A program made the position numbers and the translations under genes. From contig CM043962.1 in NCBI GenBank assembly GCA_014529385.2, positions 128,836,074-128,900,073 on the forward strand: DNA of 64,000 nt, read 5' to 3'. Positions 22,771-32,279 of the stretch are shown here, one piece after another. The notes beneath the pieces were generated by a model that was given only the letters and a program-made list of their open reading frames with translations, was not told the DNA's origin and did no database searches. Each line of letters begins with the position of its first letter. Position 1 is the first letter of the stretch. Source of the DNA: Adiantum capillus-veneris (Eukaryota; Streptophyta; Polypodiopsida; Polypodiales; Pteridaceae).

Positions 22771-23057
22771 AATAATTTTTAAAATTTTAAAATAAAAAAT
22801 TACACAATTTGTAAAAATAATATTAATATTAATCTTGACCTATTTTTCTTTTTTGTAAATCCAAATATATCTTCAAAAGCCAAATTTGCATTGGGAAGCA
22901 AAATCCCCCTCAAATTTATCTTTTTTCTATGATTTACTCTAGTAGAGTAGAAAGTCTTTTGTTAAAAAAAACCAAAGTAAGGTTTTTGATTTTTCATTGT
23001 CAAAAGGCTTTTCATTCATACAATTTGCTTTTCATTTATGCAGTCTTACCCTTCACT

Positions 23058-23101
<44 letters not shown>

Positions 23102-23404
23102 CGTGTATGTATGTGTGTGTGTGTATGGAAATATTTTAAGAGATAGAGAGAGAGTTTTTGCAGAGTGTGGTTCTGGTGGAACGGCTTATCTTTCAAGGTT
23201 GTTGTCATCTTCTCTCCATTTAGCTTACCATGGAATTTTACTATCTTTAGAAGAGGCTTTTCTTATAGTTTTTGGTTTTTTTCATTTGCGCATGTAGCTA
23301 GTTGTACTTGGTTCTCACAGTTCCAATTTGTTGCTTTAGTTCTCTCAGATTCATCATCATCTGGTCACTCTCAGAGATTTTTAAAGTAATACGAATAAGC
23401 CTCT

Positions 23405-23452
<48 letters not shown>

Positions 23453-23629
23453 TAAAATTTCATTTTTATTGCCAACATTATCCAAATTCCCTTCTAAGGA
23501 ACAGATTCAGAGTCCTAGATTTATTGGAGGTAGAACTAATCTTCTTCTTCTCCTCCTCCTCCTCCTCTCTCTCTCTCTCTTACTCTTACTAAAATTGAGG
23601 ATATTTTGATATGAATAGTTGTTGAAAAT

Positions 23630-23698
<69 letters not shown>

Positions 23699-23699
23699 A
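22771..23699. repeat. AT-rich spacer with several microsatellites
   Basis: It contains (TA)n at 23061-23080 running into (GT)n, (GA)n at 23408-23449, and (CT)n at 23634-23660 running into (TA)n to 23694. No gene is recognised. Confidence 0.8.
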
Positions 23700-23835
23700 C
23701 ACACACACATACACACACACATGTATGCTTGTGCGTTGGCTTGGCCTACTCATGATCTTAGAAGCAGATTCACAGAAGCAAGTGCACTCTTGTGGAATAT
23801 GACAATAGCCTTTCCATAAACCTCCTCTGTTTACC

Positions 23836-23884
<49 letters not shown>

Positions 23885-24150
23885 TCCGGGTGATAAACTT
23901 AAACTACATTTGGATTTGGCATGTGGTTTTCTTAACTTTGCCATATGCAAGTTCCCCTCTATTTATAGAAACATACTCAACCTTTAAGTTTTCCTTTCTC
24001 TCTCTCTCTCTCATGCGTGCTACACACACTGATCGTAACAATTAACAACTCGGTGGGAGAGGGGATGGGGTAGCACATTTGTTTGCGACACGTGGAGGTG
24101 TCAATTTTTCAAGAACTTTAAGAAAGAGTATAAGAGTGCCTGTCTAGAGT
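23700..24150. repeat. Dispersed direct repeat, copy 2
   Basis: This matches the module at 22331-22770 in the same orientation, with the (CT)n tract at 23839-23880 in the same position and the GACACGTGG motif near its right end. Confidence 0.85.
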
Positions 24151-24193
24151 AATAATAACTTAGAACTTTAGAAGTTGGCGTCGAGCAATGAGG

Positions 24194-24252
<59 letters not shown>

Positions 24253-24423
24253 GCACACACACACACACAAAGTGTGCGCTTGAGCTAAAGACTCTATGTA
24301 TAGATATTTGAAAGTAACTATTTACGATTGTTCTGATAAAATCAAACTCTCTCTCTCTCTCTCTCTCTCTTATATATGGATATATATATATATATATATA
24401 TATTTATTTATTTATTTATTTAG
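24151..24423. repeat. Microsatellite block
   Basis: (CT)n at 24199-24234 passes into (CA)n to about 24269. A second (CT)n at 24351-24370 is followed by (TA)n and a short (TTTA)n run to 24421. Confidence 0.9.
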
Positions 24424-24738
24424 GCTCGTCATAATTGAGAGAATTTATGGATTATAAAGGGTAGCACATAGTTTAACTCCTAAAAATAAAAGGGGATAAA
24501 ATACCTTAGAACAAGTAAAAGGCCTGTCAACTCGGCAATCTCTCTTCTCATTTGGGGTGCCAATGTCGAGGTTTTTTTTCCCGTGCATTTTACCCATTTT
24601 AAGGCATATTTTTCGTTTTCTATGGGAGAAATGTTATCCACTCTCTCTCAAAAATACACTTTAATTCCAAGAAAATAATAATTTCTTGGAAATTGGCAAG
24701 GGTGCATCTGGTGAATAGGAGTCCCCATGAGCTTGGTG

Positions 24739-24793
<55 letters not shown>

Positions 24794-25021
24794 TTCTCTC
24801 TTGCATGGCCAATGACATGTATAATAACCCCATCATTTGCATGCATGTCCCCAAAGCAATACATAATGAAGTCAACACACAGACACACAAACCTTTTTTT
24901 TTTTTTTCTAGGGATAGATGTTTGAGATTAGTTTGTGTGTGTGTGTGTGTGTGTATTTATAAACCTTCTATATATAAACCTTCTCTTTTTAATATATATA
25001 TTTAAATAAATAAATAAATAA

Positions 25022-25057
<36 letters not shown>

Positions 25058-25933
25058 CTTCTCCTTTTTTTCTAGGGATAGATGTTTGAGATTAGTTTGT
25101 GTGTGTGTGTGTGTGTGTCACTCATAATTTAGAGAATTTATATGTATATATATATGTGTGTGTGTGTCCATCATAATTTTAAAAATTTATAGATTTTTTA
25201 GGGTGGCACATGGTTTAACTCTCAAAAATAAAAAGGATAAAATAACTCTGAAGTGATAAAAGGCCCTTCAATTGGAAAATCTCTCTCCCTATTTGGGATG
25301 CCAATGTTAGGGTTGGTTTTTGTTAGACATTTTACCCATTTCAAGGCATTTTTCTTGTTTTGTATGGGAAAAAATGTTAGCTACTCTTTTAAAAATACAT
25401 AATAATACTAAGAAAATAATAATGTCTTGGAAATTTCCTTGGCGAGTAAGAGTGCCCATGAGCGCAATCATAAAATCTCTGTGTGTGTGTGACTAATGTA
25501 GATAACAACCGCTTCATTTGCATGCATGCACTCAAAGCGAGACCTGCCTAAATCAATGCGCGGACATGCGAATCTTCTCCTTTTTCTCAATCGCTGTAAA
25601 AAATAAAAATTTACACAAATTTCTAAAAGGTATCAATATTGGTCTTGAAAAAAGTCTCTTGATAAAACAAAGGCAAATATGTTATTAAAAATTATATTTT
25701 TGTTAAATAACAAAATCTCCACAAAAATTATCCCTAGTTGCCTAAGTGGAGTGAAACTCAACTTATACATTTATTCTATATACAATTGAAAGTCTTTTGT
25801 CTTTACGTTGTACCTTGTAAAAAGCTTTTCATTTCCCTGTGCATGTCAAATCTTACCCTTCACTTTTGCATTTTACATTACATGTTTGCTCTAAATATTT
25901 GTGAAGTGAACCAATGTACGACACGTGGAGGCC
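24424..25933. repeat. Tandem duplication, unit 1 (modules A and B)
   Basis: Module A (about 24424-25110) and module B (about 25111-25933) are themselves related. Both contain a GTTTAACTC..AAAAATAAAA, AAAAGGCC and TTTGGGRTGCCAATG series. The unit ends GACACGTGGAGGCC. A (CT)n tract at 24742-24791 and (GT)n and (CA)n tracts lie between the modules. Confidence 0.8.
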
Positions 25934-26331
25934 AGAACAGGTAAAAGGCCTATCAACTCGCCAATCTCTCTTCTCATTTGGGGTGCCAATGTCGAGGTTT
26001 TTCTTTTCGTGCATTTTACTCATTTTAAGGCATTTTTTCGTTTTCTATGGGAGAAACATTTTCTCTACTCTCTCAAAAATACACTATAATTCCAAGAAAA
26101 TAATAATTTCTTGGAAATTGGCAAGGGTGCACCTGGTGAATAGGAGTCCCCATGAGCTTGGTGATACTCTCTCTCTCTCTCTCTCTCTTATGGCCAATGA
26201 CATGTATAATAACCCCATCATTTGCATGCATATCCCCAAAGCAATACATAATGAAGTCGATACTCACAGACACACAAAGCTTCTCCTTTTTTTATAGGGA
26301 TAGATGTTTGAGATTAGTTAGAGTGTGTGTG

Positions 26332-26336
26332 TGTAT
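26332..26336. repeat. Target-site duplication TGTAT, left
   Basis: The same five bases occur at 29735-29739 on the other side of the compact copia element. Confidence 0.85.
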
Positions 26337-26524
26337 TGAAGGGGATCGGGGAGCACCACAGAAGGAGAGTGAGAGAGAGAGAAGGAGACACACACACGAT
26401 GTGGGTGGGGAGACTCAAAGAGTGAGCAACCCCCTATACACTTATGCTATGTATAAGGTATACGAGTCAGTGGGTGCCCAGACTCTAGGCGGCCGGGCAA
26501 GGCACAGACGCCTATACCCCAACA
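26337..26524 (-). repeat. 3' LTR of the compact copia element
   Basis: It spans TGAAGGGGATC to CTATACCCCAACA on the plus strand, 188 bp. A GA/CA-rich segment (26366-26399) lies close to the end that would be U5. Confidence 0.92.
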
Positions 26525-26536
26525 ACCTCTCACTTA
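26525..26536 (-). promoter_or_regulatory. Polypurine tract of the compact copia element
   Basis: The minus strand reads TAAGTGAGAGGT immediately before the LTR start TGTTGGGG. Confidence 0.65.
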
Positions 26537-26603
26537 AAGGCGACTGTGCCTTTAAGCAAGAGAACCTAGTCTAAAGACTACAAAAGGCGAGAGAAAACCG
26601 CTC

Positions 26604-28292
26604 TCAATCGATGTCCACTGGCTGGCTGTGATCGTGTGCATCCGGCTGTCCTGCTCCCGTGTAAGTCCATACACCACCAGACGTACCGCACACGTACTGC
26701 AAGTATGTACGTAATACCTGCATATCTCCCTCGTGCACTATGCCATCATCAATCAACAAACGACTGACAACCCCACCTGCAAATGCTCCCACTGCAGCTG
26801 CTATGTCGGGCCTCGAGATCAACATTTCGTACATGAGGACACCGAATGTTGATGCAACCCTGGCAACCTCTGCCACCTCCAACTCAGAACTCAACTCATG
26901 GCAATCCTGTCCCCTGTCATAGAGACCATGGCACTCTGACTCCGAGCTCTGGAGTGACTCCTCGTGCCCACCACATATCACATGTGTACCAAGAGTATCC
27001 ATATGTCCTGAATCTGCATCAAGCTCTGGCATAAGCATATCAAGAAATGACTCCACAATAGCCGACATCTCAGCATCCATGTGAGTCATCTCTGTCATCA
27101 CCTCTGATGACTCATCCTGCTGTGACTCACTAGAGCTGTCCCGCTCTACCTGTGCATCCGTAGACGCAACCTGCACAACAAGGTCATTGCTCTGCACTCC
27201 ATGCAAAGCATCATGCAACCCACAAGCAAAAGAGACTCGCCTGCTCTTTCGCTCTCTACTTGGCTGCATGATCACAGAGACAACACCGTCTCTCCCGTGA
27301 TCCACATGCAATGGGTAACCTGTACCACTCTTGGCACCTCTCGCAATCACTAGCGAACCCAAATGCATCACAAAATCTCGCTCTCGTAGCGAAATCTGAC
27401 ATCCACAATCTCTAAGCTGACCAATCGAGATCAAACTCACTGTCAAATCTGGTACATAGCGCACATGTCGTAATAAGTAAGATGCACCACTCGGTAATGA
27501 CAGTCTCACATCTCTTGCACCTGCTATCGCATGCACCGATCCATCGGTCAAACGTACACTGCCAAGCATCCCGCTAGAATAGCTACAAAACCATGCACGA
27601 TGCGGCGTGACATGAAACATAGCATCTGCGTCTAGCAACCACTGCGAAGGGAGTGCATTATCCACATGTATAGAATCTCGTGCATAGCTCGAGGTAAAAG
27701 TGACATCCCCGTCACTAGTATACTCCGACACTACATGTGCCTCAACTGTCAAAGCAACTGAGTCCATGGCATCACTACATACATCTCTGAGACTGCCATG
27801 TCTCCTACGATGTCGCATACGACGAAAACAACGTCGTCTAACGTGTCCAGAATGACCACAATACCAACATGTCACCTGTCGGCGTGCTCGTGAATGTACA
27901 TGTCTCACACGAGTCCGTGATGACTCAGATCTATCATACATATCATGTAATCTGCGCCAAAGTGCTCTCGAAGTAGTTTCATACAAAACAAGAGCATATA
28001 CAGATTCCGCAAGGTGCAAAGAGAGCGTAGATAGTGCCATCTCCTCTAGCTCCTGCCACTGATCGTCAGACATGTTTGAAGGTCTACCTGCATCACCACT
28101 CAATGGTCGATGCAACCCTCGCTGTGTCAGTGCATCAAGCATACACTCTCTCCATGCCGCAAAGTCTGACCCATCAAACATGCGCATCTGTGAGAGGTCA
28201 CAATCTGATCGATCACCTGTCTCTGCCATGAGCACAATGTAGCAAACTAGAAAGCAAAACCACCTCACCAACAACACCTGGAAGCCTCGCAT
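26604..28292 (-). CDS. Fused Gag/protease-like/pol-remnant protein, single intact ORF
   Basis: The ORF has 562 codons; the likely start is the Met at residue 22 (28229), giving MAETGDRSD, like other copia Gags. Residues 36-125 hold a copia Gag N-terminus (MFDGSDFAAWRECMLDAL, LSLHLAESVY). An Arg-rich stretch surrounds a complete CCHC knuckle at 142-155 (CWYCGHSGHVRRRC). Residues 217-300 resemble copia protease (WLLDADAMFHVTPHRAWF, HVRYVPDLTVSLISIGQL), but D-S-G is replaced by D-A-D. An acidic region leads to residues about 475-545, which match the copia RT/RNase H junction (TFGVLMYEMLISRPDIAAAV). Against copia A, mid-Gag, all of integrase, the RT core and RNase H are missing, yet the frame stays open. 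It is probably an RNA-packaging protein without catalysis. Confidence 0.85.
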   Translation of the reverse strand: MRGFQVLLVRWFCFLVCYIVLMAETGDRSDCDLSQMRMFDGSDFAAWRECMLDALTQRGLHRPLSGDAGRPSNMSDDQWQELEEMALSTLSLHLAESVYALVLYETTSRALWRRLHDMYDRSESSRTRVRHVHSRARRQVTCWYCGHSGHVRRRCFRRMRHRRRHGSLRDVCSDAMDSVALTVEAHVVSEYTSDGDVTFTSSYARDSIHVDNALPSQWLLDADAMFHVTPHRAWFCSYSSGMLGSVRLTDGSVHAIAGARDVRLSLPSGASYLLRHVRYVPDLTVSLISIGQLRDCGCQISLRERDFVMHLGSLVIARGAKSGTGYPLHVDHGRDGVVSVIMQPSRERKSRRVSFACGLHDALHGVQSNDLVVQVASTDAQVERDSSSESQQDESSEVMTEMTHMDAEMSAIVESFLDMLMPELDADSGHMDTLGTHVICGGHEESLQSSESECHGLYDRGQDCHELSSELEVAEVARVASTFGVLMYEMLISRPDIAAAVGAFAGGVVSRLLIDDGIVHEGDMQVLRTYLQYVCGTSGGVWTYTGAGQPDAHDHSQPVDID

Positions 28293-29532
28293 GCTCTAGT
28301 ATCACACTGCAATCTGTGAGCTAATCACCAAGCCCACATTGTGCGGTATCGATGCATACACACACACAAATCTCCCACTTGCAGAGAACACCGCACGCAA
28401 ATGCTGAGTGCAACCCGCAATCTCTACCTAGATCGCATAAATGATGCGCATAAAACTCCTGGGAAAATTTCGCCACAGTTTCGTCAGTAAAACGGCCACA
28501 AAACCAGTAACCAAACTGACTGCACGCTCAAAACCATGAGCAATCAAAGCGCATCAAACCGCACTCCAAATGCATGCACCAATCTCCACACTTTGCATAC
28601 ATCATTGCAAACACCTACAAATCTAGTACACAAATATCTGCTCTACCTGTGACTGCCAAAAAACATGCTCGAGGCATACATTGCCGAGCTCAAAATGCAA
28701 TCACATTAGTCTCCCTGAGCATCAAACCACATAAGGCATACATCGTATCCTCCCACCTGTGAGGAAACTTGCAATAAATATCACTCTCACACTTGAGAGC
28801 AAACCATGTGTGGAATCCTCGACACACAATAAACAGCTACTGCTGCAGAAAATTCAGCGTTCAGAATTTTCAAATTCTGATATGAGGAGCGCGTCCAGAG
28901 CGTGCCAAAACCCCAAGGTAGACTCCTGGATCACATGTATCCGAGTCCGGGTGTGAAAGCTATGCCAAAAAACGTTGTTTTCGGCCCAAAAACGAAGCAA
29001 AAACTTGCTGCTGCTACAGAAATTTCAGAGGTCAAAATCAGCTCAAATAAACATCACCGTTGCGTCCAGAGCGTGCCAAAACCCTGACCTAAACTCCTGG
29101 ATCATGTAGATCTGACTCTGTATGACGAAGCTACGCAAAAAACTGCGTTTTAGAGCCCGAAAATGGCAAAAACGAGCTGCACACAGCCTTGAACCTGCTC
29201 CTGCTCCACTCTGCGTGATGCAATGTCCTCTCAATGCAAGCTCCAATGCAAGAGCTCTGCCACAACAGCATCCAAGCACTCGAATGTCAAGCTCTCCTCT
29301 ACCGAGCACTTCTCTAACTAGCTCCACTGAGCTCAAAAGCTCCTCTCACCAAGGAAGCCGCAACCGCCTCCTCGACCAAGCTTGACCACACCAAGCTCCT
29401 AAGCTCCAAAGACAATGCTCCTCAAGATAAAATCGCTCTCCGTGAAACTCCGCGATCGAACTCCACCGTCGAGAGCGAGCGAGCTATCGCCTCGAAGCTC
29501 TCAAAGCCGTCGTGCTCTCCGCGGTCACCATA
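28293..29532 (-). other. Leader of the compact copia element
   Basis: About 1.2 kb lies between the primer site and the ORF with no coding motif. It contains two diverged copies of a roughly 171-bp unit, marked by GCGTCCAGAGCGTGCCAAAA at 28891 and 29062 and by GACTCCTGGATCA or AACTCCTGGATCA just after. Confidence 0.75.
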
Positions 29533-29544
29533 GCTCTGATACCA
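29533..29544 (-). promoter_or_regulatory. Primer-binding site of the compact copia element
   Basis: The minus strand reads TGGTATCAGAGC, two bases inside the 5' LTR. This is a perfect match to the plant initiator tRNA-Met primer site. Confidence 0.92.
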
Positions 29545-29546
29545 AT

Positions 29547-29734
29547 TGAAGGGGATCGGGGAGCACCACAGACGGAGAGTGAGAGAGAGAGAAGGAGACA
29601 CACACACGATGTGGGTGGGGAGACTCAAAGAGTGAGCAGCCCCCTATACACTTATGCTATGTATAAGGTATACAAGTCAGTGGGTGCCCAAACTCTGGGC
29701 GGCCGGGCAAGGCACAAATGCCTATACCCCAACA
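29547..29734 (-). repeat. 5' LTR of the compact copia element
   Basis: 188 bp, TG...CA ends, 7 substitutions from the other LTR and no length change. It is followed by the duplicated target TGTAT. Confidence 0.92.
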
Positions 29735-29738
29735 TGTA

Positions 29739-29807
<69 letters not shown>

Positions 29808-30761
29808 GTGTGTGTGCCAATCATAATTTAGAGAATTTATATGTAGATAGATATGTGTATATGTATACATGTATATGTGTGTCTGTGTGTGTGTTTTTTT
29901 TTCGTGTGTATGTGTGTGTGTGTGTCTTTATCATAATTTAGAAAATTTATAGATTTTTTAGGGTGGCACATGGTTTAACTCTCAAAAACAAAAAGGATAA
30001 AATAACTCTTAATTGATAAAAGGCCCGTCAATTGGAAAATCTCTCTCCCTATTTGGGATGCCAATGTTAGGGTTAGTTTTTGTCAGACATTTTACCCATT
30101 TCAAGGCATTTTTCTTATTTTGTATGGGAGAAAATGTTAGCTACTCTTTTAAAAATACATGATAATACTAAGAAAATAACAATGTCTTGGAAATTTGAAG
30201 GGCAAAGGTGTCCCTGGTGAGTAGGAGTCCCCATGAGCTCAATCATAAAATCTGTGTGCGTGTGTGTATGTGTGTGTGTGTGTGTGAATAATGTAGATAA
30301 CAACCCCTTCATTTGCAAGCATGCACTCAAAGCGAGACCAGCCTAAATCAATGCGCGAACATACGAATATTCTCTCGCTGTAAAAAATAAAAACTTACAC
30401 AAATTTATAAAATGTATCAATATTGGTCTTGAAAAAAGCCTCTTAATAAAACAAAGCCAAATATATCATTAAAAATTAGATTTTTGTTAAATAACAAAAT
30501 CTCCACAAAAATTATCTCTACTTGCCTAGGTGGAGTGAAACTCAACTTATACATTTATTCTATGTACAATTGAAAGTCTTTTGTCTTTACGCTGTACCTT
30601 GTGAAAGGATTTTAATTTCTCTGTGGATGTCGAAACTTACCCTTCACTTTGAATTTTACATTAGATGTTTGCTCTAAATATTTGTGAAATAAACCAATGC
30701 ATGACAAGTGGAGGCCTTCTTCTTGCTTGAAAATTTTAAGCTGCATTATAGATAGTATAGA

Positions 30762-31237
30762 TATAGATATAGAAGTTCAACCTTGTTACCACAAGTGAAC
30801 AAACTAAGACAACAATCCATCAGTGAAATTTTTGTCCGTTTTGGTGACTACATGCACGTTTATCACTTTTGAAGTTTTGCACATTATATTTCTCACTAAA
30901 GGGGGGTCCCTTGACATCCTTATATGTTCTCCCTCATCACATAGACTCTTGAATATGACTGCCTAATTAAATAAGAACCAAATTTGAATTTCAAAGATAG
31001 GCAATTATATCTTCTAGCTAACTATCGATTCCATTTGTCCAAAATATATTTTTAAAATTCAATACATTATAAATTCTGTAGCAATTATACCTTAACTCTC
31101 CATAAGGTTTTCCAACACCCACAAAAAATCAATTTAAACTTGCATTTGAAAAAATATAAGCGAGCCAAAAAAGAAATGTAATTTTTGGGATTCCAAATCT
31201 CAAGTCCAAGTGTTTAAATAGATGGAGATAAACTGGT
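30762..31237. other. No gene recognised
   Basis: AT-rich sequence without coding motifs. Confidence 0.5.
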
Positions 31238-31412
31238 AGTAGTAGCGCAATATTCTTTTTTTTTTTTTGTTGTAAAACTCACAACTGTGAGTAAGTTATA
31301 TTGATAAAGTCAACAAATAACAAGTTTTTGTCATGCAGTATCGAGCCATGACAACTTCCCATGGCCATGATCAACATGAGACAAATTAACTCAGAGTAGT
31401 AGCACAATATTC
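31238..31412 (-). mobile_element. Short poly(A) retroposon with 18-bp target duplication
   Basis: AGTAGTAGCGCAATATTC (31238-31255) and AGTAGTAGCACAATATTC (31395-31412) flank a 139-bp insert with one mismatch. On the minus strand the insert ends TTGTGAGTTTTACAAC followed by about 12 A residues. A near-palindrome ACTCACAACTGTGAGT lies at 31277-31292 just before the tail. Target duplication plus poly(A) is the mark of LINE-machinery insertion; the insert is a heavily 5'-truncated LINE or a SINE. Confidence 0.8.
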
Positions 31413-31640
31413 TAATCCTAGTGTTAAGCAAGCTAATTTGTTTTGGGTATCTTGAGATTTTCAAGTTGATTTCTTTCTATTTTAGCAAACATCACAACAA
31501 TGATAACAATTCCTTCAAAAAAATGCCACGTTGTTATGGACATGTGACTAGGGTAAAGGGGTCAATAAAAAACCCGCCCCTTCTAATGGGACCGTGGACT
31601 CCCCAAGTTTAACATTGTTATGGTCCAATTTTGGGACACA

Positions 31641-31790
31641 AGTAGCCTTGTGGCGAGGTGGTTAGCTTAGCTCAACTTTAAATCTTTGCCGTTGGATCTG
31701 GGTTCAAGCCTTGTTGGCCGCCATGTCTCATTATATCCCCCTGGTGTGGCTTTCCACTTACGTCCATTTTTGTTACACAAAAAATCTTTG
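31641..31790 (+). mobile_element. tRNA-derived SINE candidate
   Basis: An A-box-like TGGCGAGGTGG (31651-31661) and a B-box-like GGTTCAAGCC (31701-31710) are about 50 bp apart, as in a tRNA gene. The segment does not fold into a clean cloverleaf by eye and continues into an unrelated tail ending CACAAAAAATC. ACATTGTT occurs at 31612-31619 and 31791-31798 and might be a target duplication, though it is short and starts some bases upstream of the tRNA-like part. Confidence 0.45.
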
Positions 31791-31799
31791 ACATTGTTG

Positions 31800-32279
31800 C
31801 GTGTCGCTGTCGAAGCACCGTTCATTGCGAGATTTTTAGTGTAGGTAGGCGTATATGAGCTCTTCCAATTGCGCCCTTCCAACCTGAAAACGATGGAGTA
31901 TGCTGGTAGCAATTTGCAGTGCCCCTTAGGTGGCCTTTCACCCTAGCTTTTACCAAACTAAAGGAGTTAATTCAACAAGCAATTATGCTACATTATGCAA
32001 ATTTCTCTAGACAATTTGTGCTAAGAATCAACACATTTAACTCAAGAATATGAGCAATATTGTTGCAACAAGATGTAAAAGAAAAACATGTTACTATATG
32101 TTTCGTAAGCCTCAACCTCACCAAAAAAAAAAAAAGACTCAACCTCACAAATTATAAGGTCAATTATTCAACAACTAAAAGTAAGCTACTAGATATAGTG
32201 TGGCTAATCAAAAGCTCCACGGTCATGTACATGAATAAATTATTGAGAGTAATCATCAACTTTTGAGAGCTATGTTCAA
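31800..32279. other. No gene recognised
   Basis: No coding motif is visible on either strand. Confidence 0.4.

Larger units (their letters stand above)
26337..29734 (-). mobile_element. Compact non-autonomous copia-derived LTR element
   Basis: The element is 3398 bp, flanked by TGTAT on both sides, with 188-bp LTRs at each end. A perfect initiator tRNA-Met primer site lies at 29533-29544, with a purine-rich tract beside the left LTR. The LTRs differ at 7 of 188 positions by my count, so insertion is fairly recent. The only ORF (28292-26604) is uninterrupted and encodes a shortened Gag, a zinc knuckle, a protease-like domain with a changed active site, and a remnant of the RT/RNase H junction. 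Integrase, the RT catalytic core and most of RNase H are absent. It must have moved using enzymes of another copia element. It sits in a GT-rich stretch of a tandem duplication. Confidence 0.9.
25934..30714. repeat. Tandem duplication, unit 2, split by the 26337-29734 element
   Basis: 25934-26336 matches module A of unit 1 (for example CTTGGAAATTGGCAAGGGTG and TGGCCAATGACATGTATAAT). 29740-30714 matches module B (CTCCACAAAAATTATC, CTTTTGTCTTTACG). It ends GACAAGTGGAGGCC, parallel to unit 1. Removing the inserted element leaves about 1.4 kb, the same as unit 1. Confidence 0.8.
22130..30761 (-). mobile_element. Helitron-like repeat cluster (tentative)
   Basis: On the minus strand the right edge reads TCTATACTATCTATAATGC (TC at 30761-30760). 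The left edge ends in a GC-rich hairpin-like block followed by CATACTAG, then T. Helitrons typically start TC, end in a hairpin plus CTRR, and insert between A and T; these ends fit loosely. Inside are duplicated modules (22331-22770 with 23700-24150, and the 24424-30714 array) and the copia derivative at 26337-29734. No RepHel protein is visible, so at most this is a cluster of non-autonomous copies. Confidence 0.3.

Noticed and set aside
31641-31720. Functional tRNA gene
   Set aside because: A- and B-box-like motifs are present, but the acceptor and anticodon stems do not pair convincingly by eye.
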